Source: Powellomyces hirtus
Lineage: Eukaryota > Chytridiomycota > Chytridiomycetes > Spizellomycetales > Powellomycetaceae
Direction of reading: 5' to 3'
DNA length: 64,000 nt
NCBI GenBank assembly: GCA_025526995.1
Contig: JAHLKG010000001.1
Span: forward strand, 1,798,001 to 1,862,000
This document shows positions 63,841 to 64,000 of this stretch, piece after piece. Below the pieces are notes generated by a model. That model saw nothing but the letters and a program-made list of their open reading frames with translations. It did not search any database and was not told where the DNA came from. Each line of letters opens with the position of its first letter. Positions within the stretch are counted from its first letter, which is position 1. The position numbers and the translations under genes are program-made.

Positions 63841-64000
63841 GACTGATATGTTTTTTAGACACGGGAAATGCAAAAGGTGCGCGAGTATGAAAAGATGCAA
63901 GGGATGCCAAGATGCCCAAGGTGTGAATGGAAACGAATGTAAATAAAAAAGTGGGGTAAACGCTCAAAAGGTCAGGTGGGAAAGACTACGGTCGTCGCTC
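63841..64000. promoter_or_regulatory. Upstream region of the MCC gene
   Basis: 160 bp to the window edge; by position it is the proximal promoter and 5' leader of the MCC gene. No specific motif is clear. Confidence 0.35.

Overview
The window looks like nuclear DNA of a filamentous or early-diverging (chytrid-like) fungus. Host genes carry short introns (59-120 nt, one of 250 nt) with GT-AG borders. A mitochondrial 3-methylcrotonyl-CoA carboxylase alpha subunit, an MNN1-type (GT71) mannosyltransferase and an LRR/SOG2-like protein are present. The middle of the window is packed with Ty3/gypsy chromoviruses and Ty1/copia elements. The species cannot be named from the sequence.

Layout. 0.3-10.7 kb: four host genes, namely an LRR/SOG2-like gene (-), a Golgi-type mannosyltransferase (+), a six-exon coiled-coil protein (-) and a small Ser-rich protein (+). 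10.7-15 kb: decayed DNA with solo LTRs and fragments of an unrecognised gene. 15.0-22.5 kb: copia-1, a full-length but mutated copia element with a 292-codon antisense ORF. 22.5-54.8 kb: a nested stack. Gypsy-1 is split by gypsy-2. Gypsy-2 contains a PIF/Harbinger-like MITE and a solo copia-1 LTR, and its 3' LTR is split by copia-2 (minus strand). Copia-2 has gypsy-3 (minus) in its 3' LTR and gypsy-4 (plus) in its RNase H region. Most junctions are proved by exact target-site duplications (CCTTC, GAACC, GTAG, GGCAG, TAA), and for two junctions the uninterrupted site is present elsewhere in the window. 54.8-56.4 kb: LTR debris, partly inverted. 57.2-63.8 kb: three host genes, namely a seven-helix membrane protein (+), a GST-fold protein (+) and the MCC alpha subunit (-).

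The most interesting content is cargo carried by the retroelements. Gypsy-3 has an intact 560-codon sense ORF between pol and the 3' LTR, combining a PHD finger with a domain that looks like a TET/JBP-type 2-oxoglutarate/Fe(II) dioxygenase. Its gag-protease interval also holds a DIRS-type, DAM-like NPPW domain. Gypsy-4 carries a four-exon, intron-containing RING-like zinc-finger gene in antisense orientation. Copia-1 and copia-2 each carry an antisense ORF at the same position (pol to 3' LTR), and both copia elements have a chromodomain between integrase and reverse transcriptase, a feature usually associated with Ty3/gypsy chromoviruses.

The domain calls come from reading motifs by eye. No database search was possible. 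Exon borders were chosen by splice consensus and reading-frame continuity.
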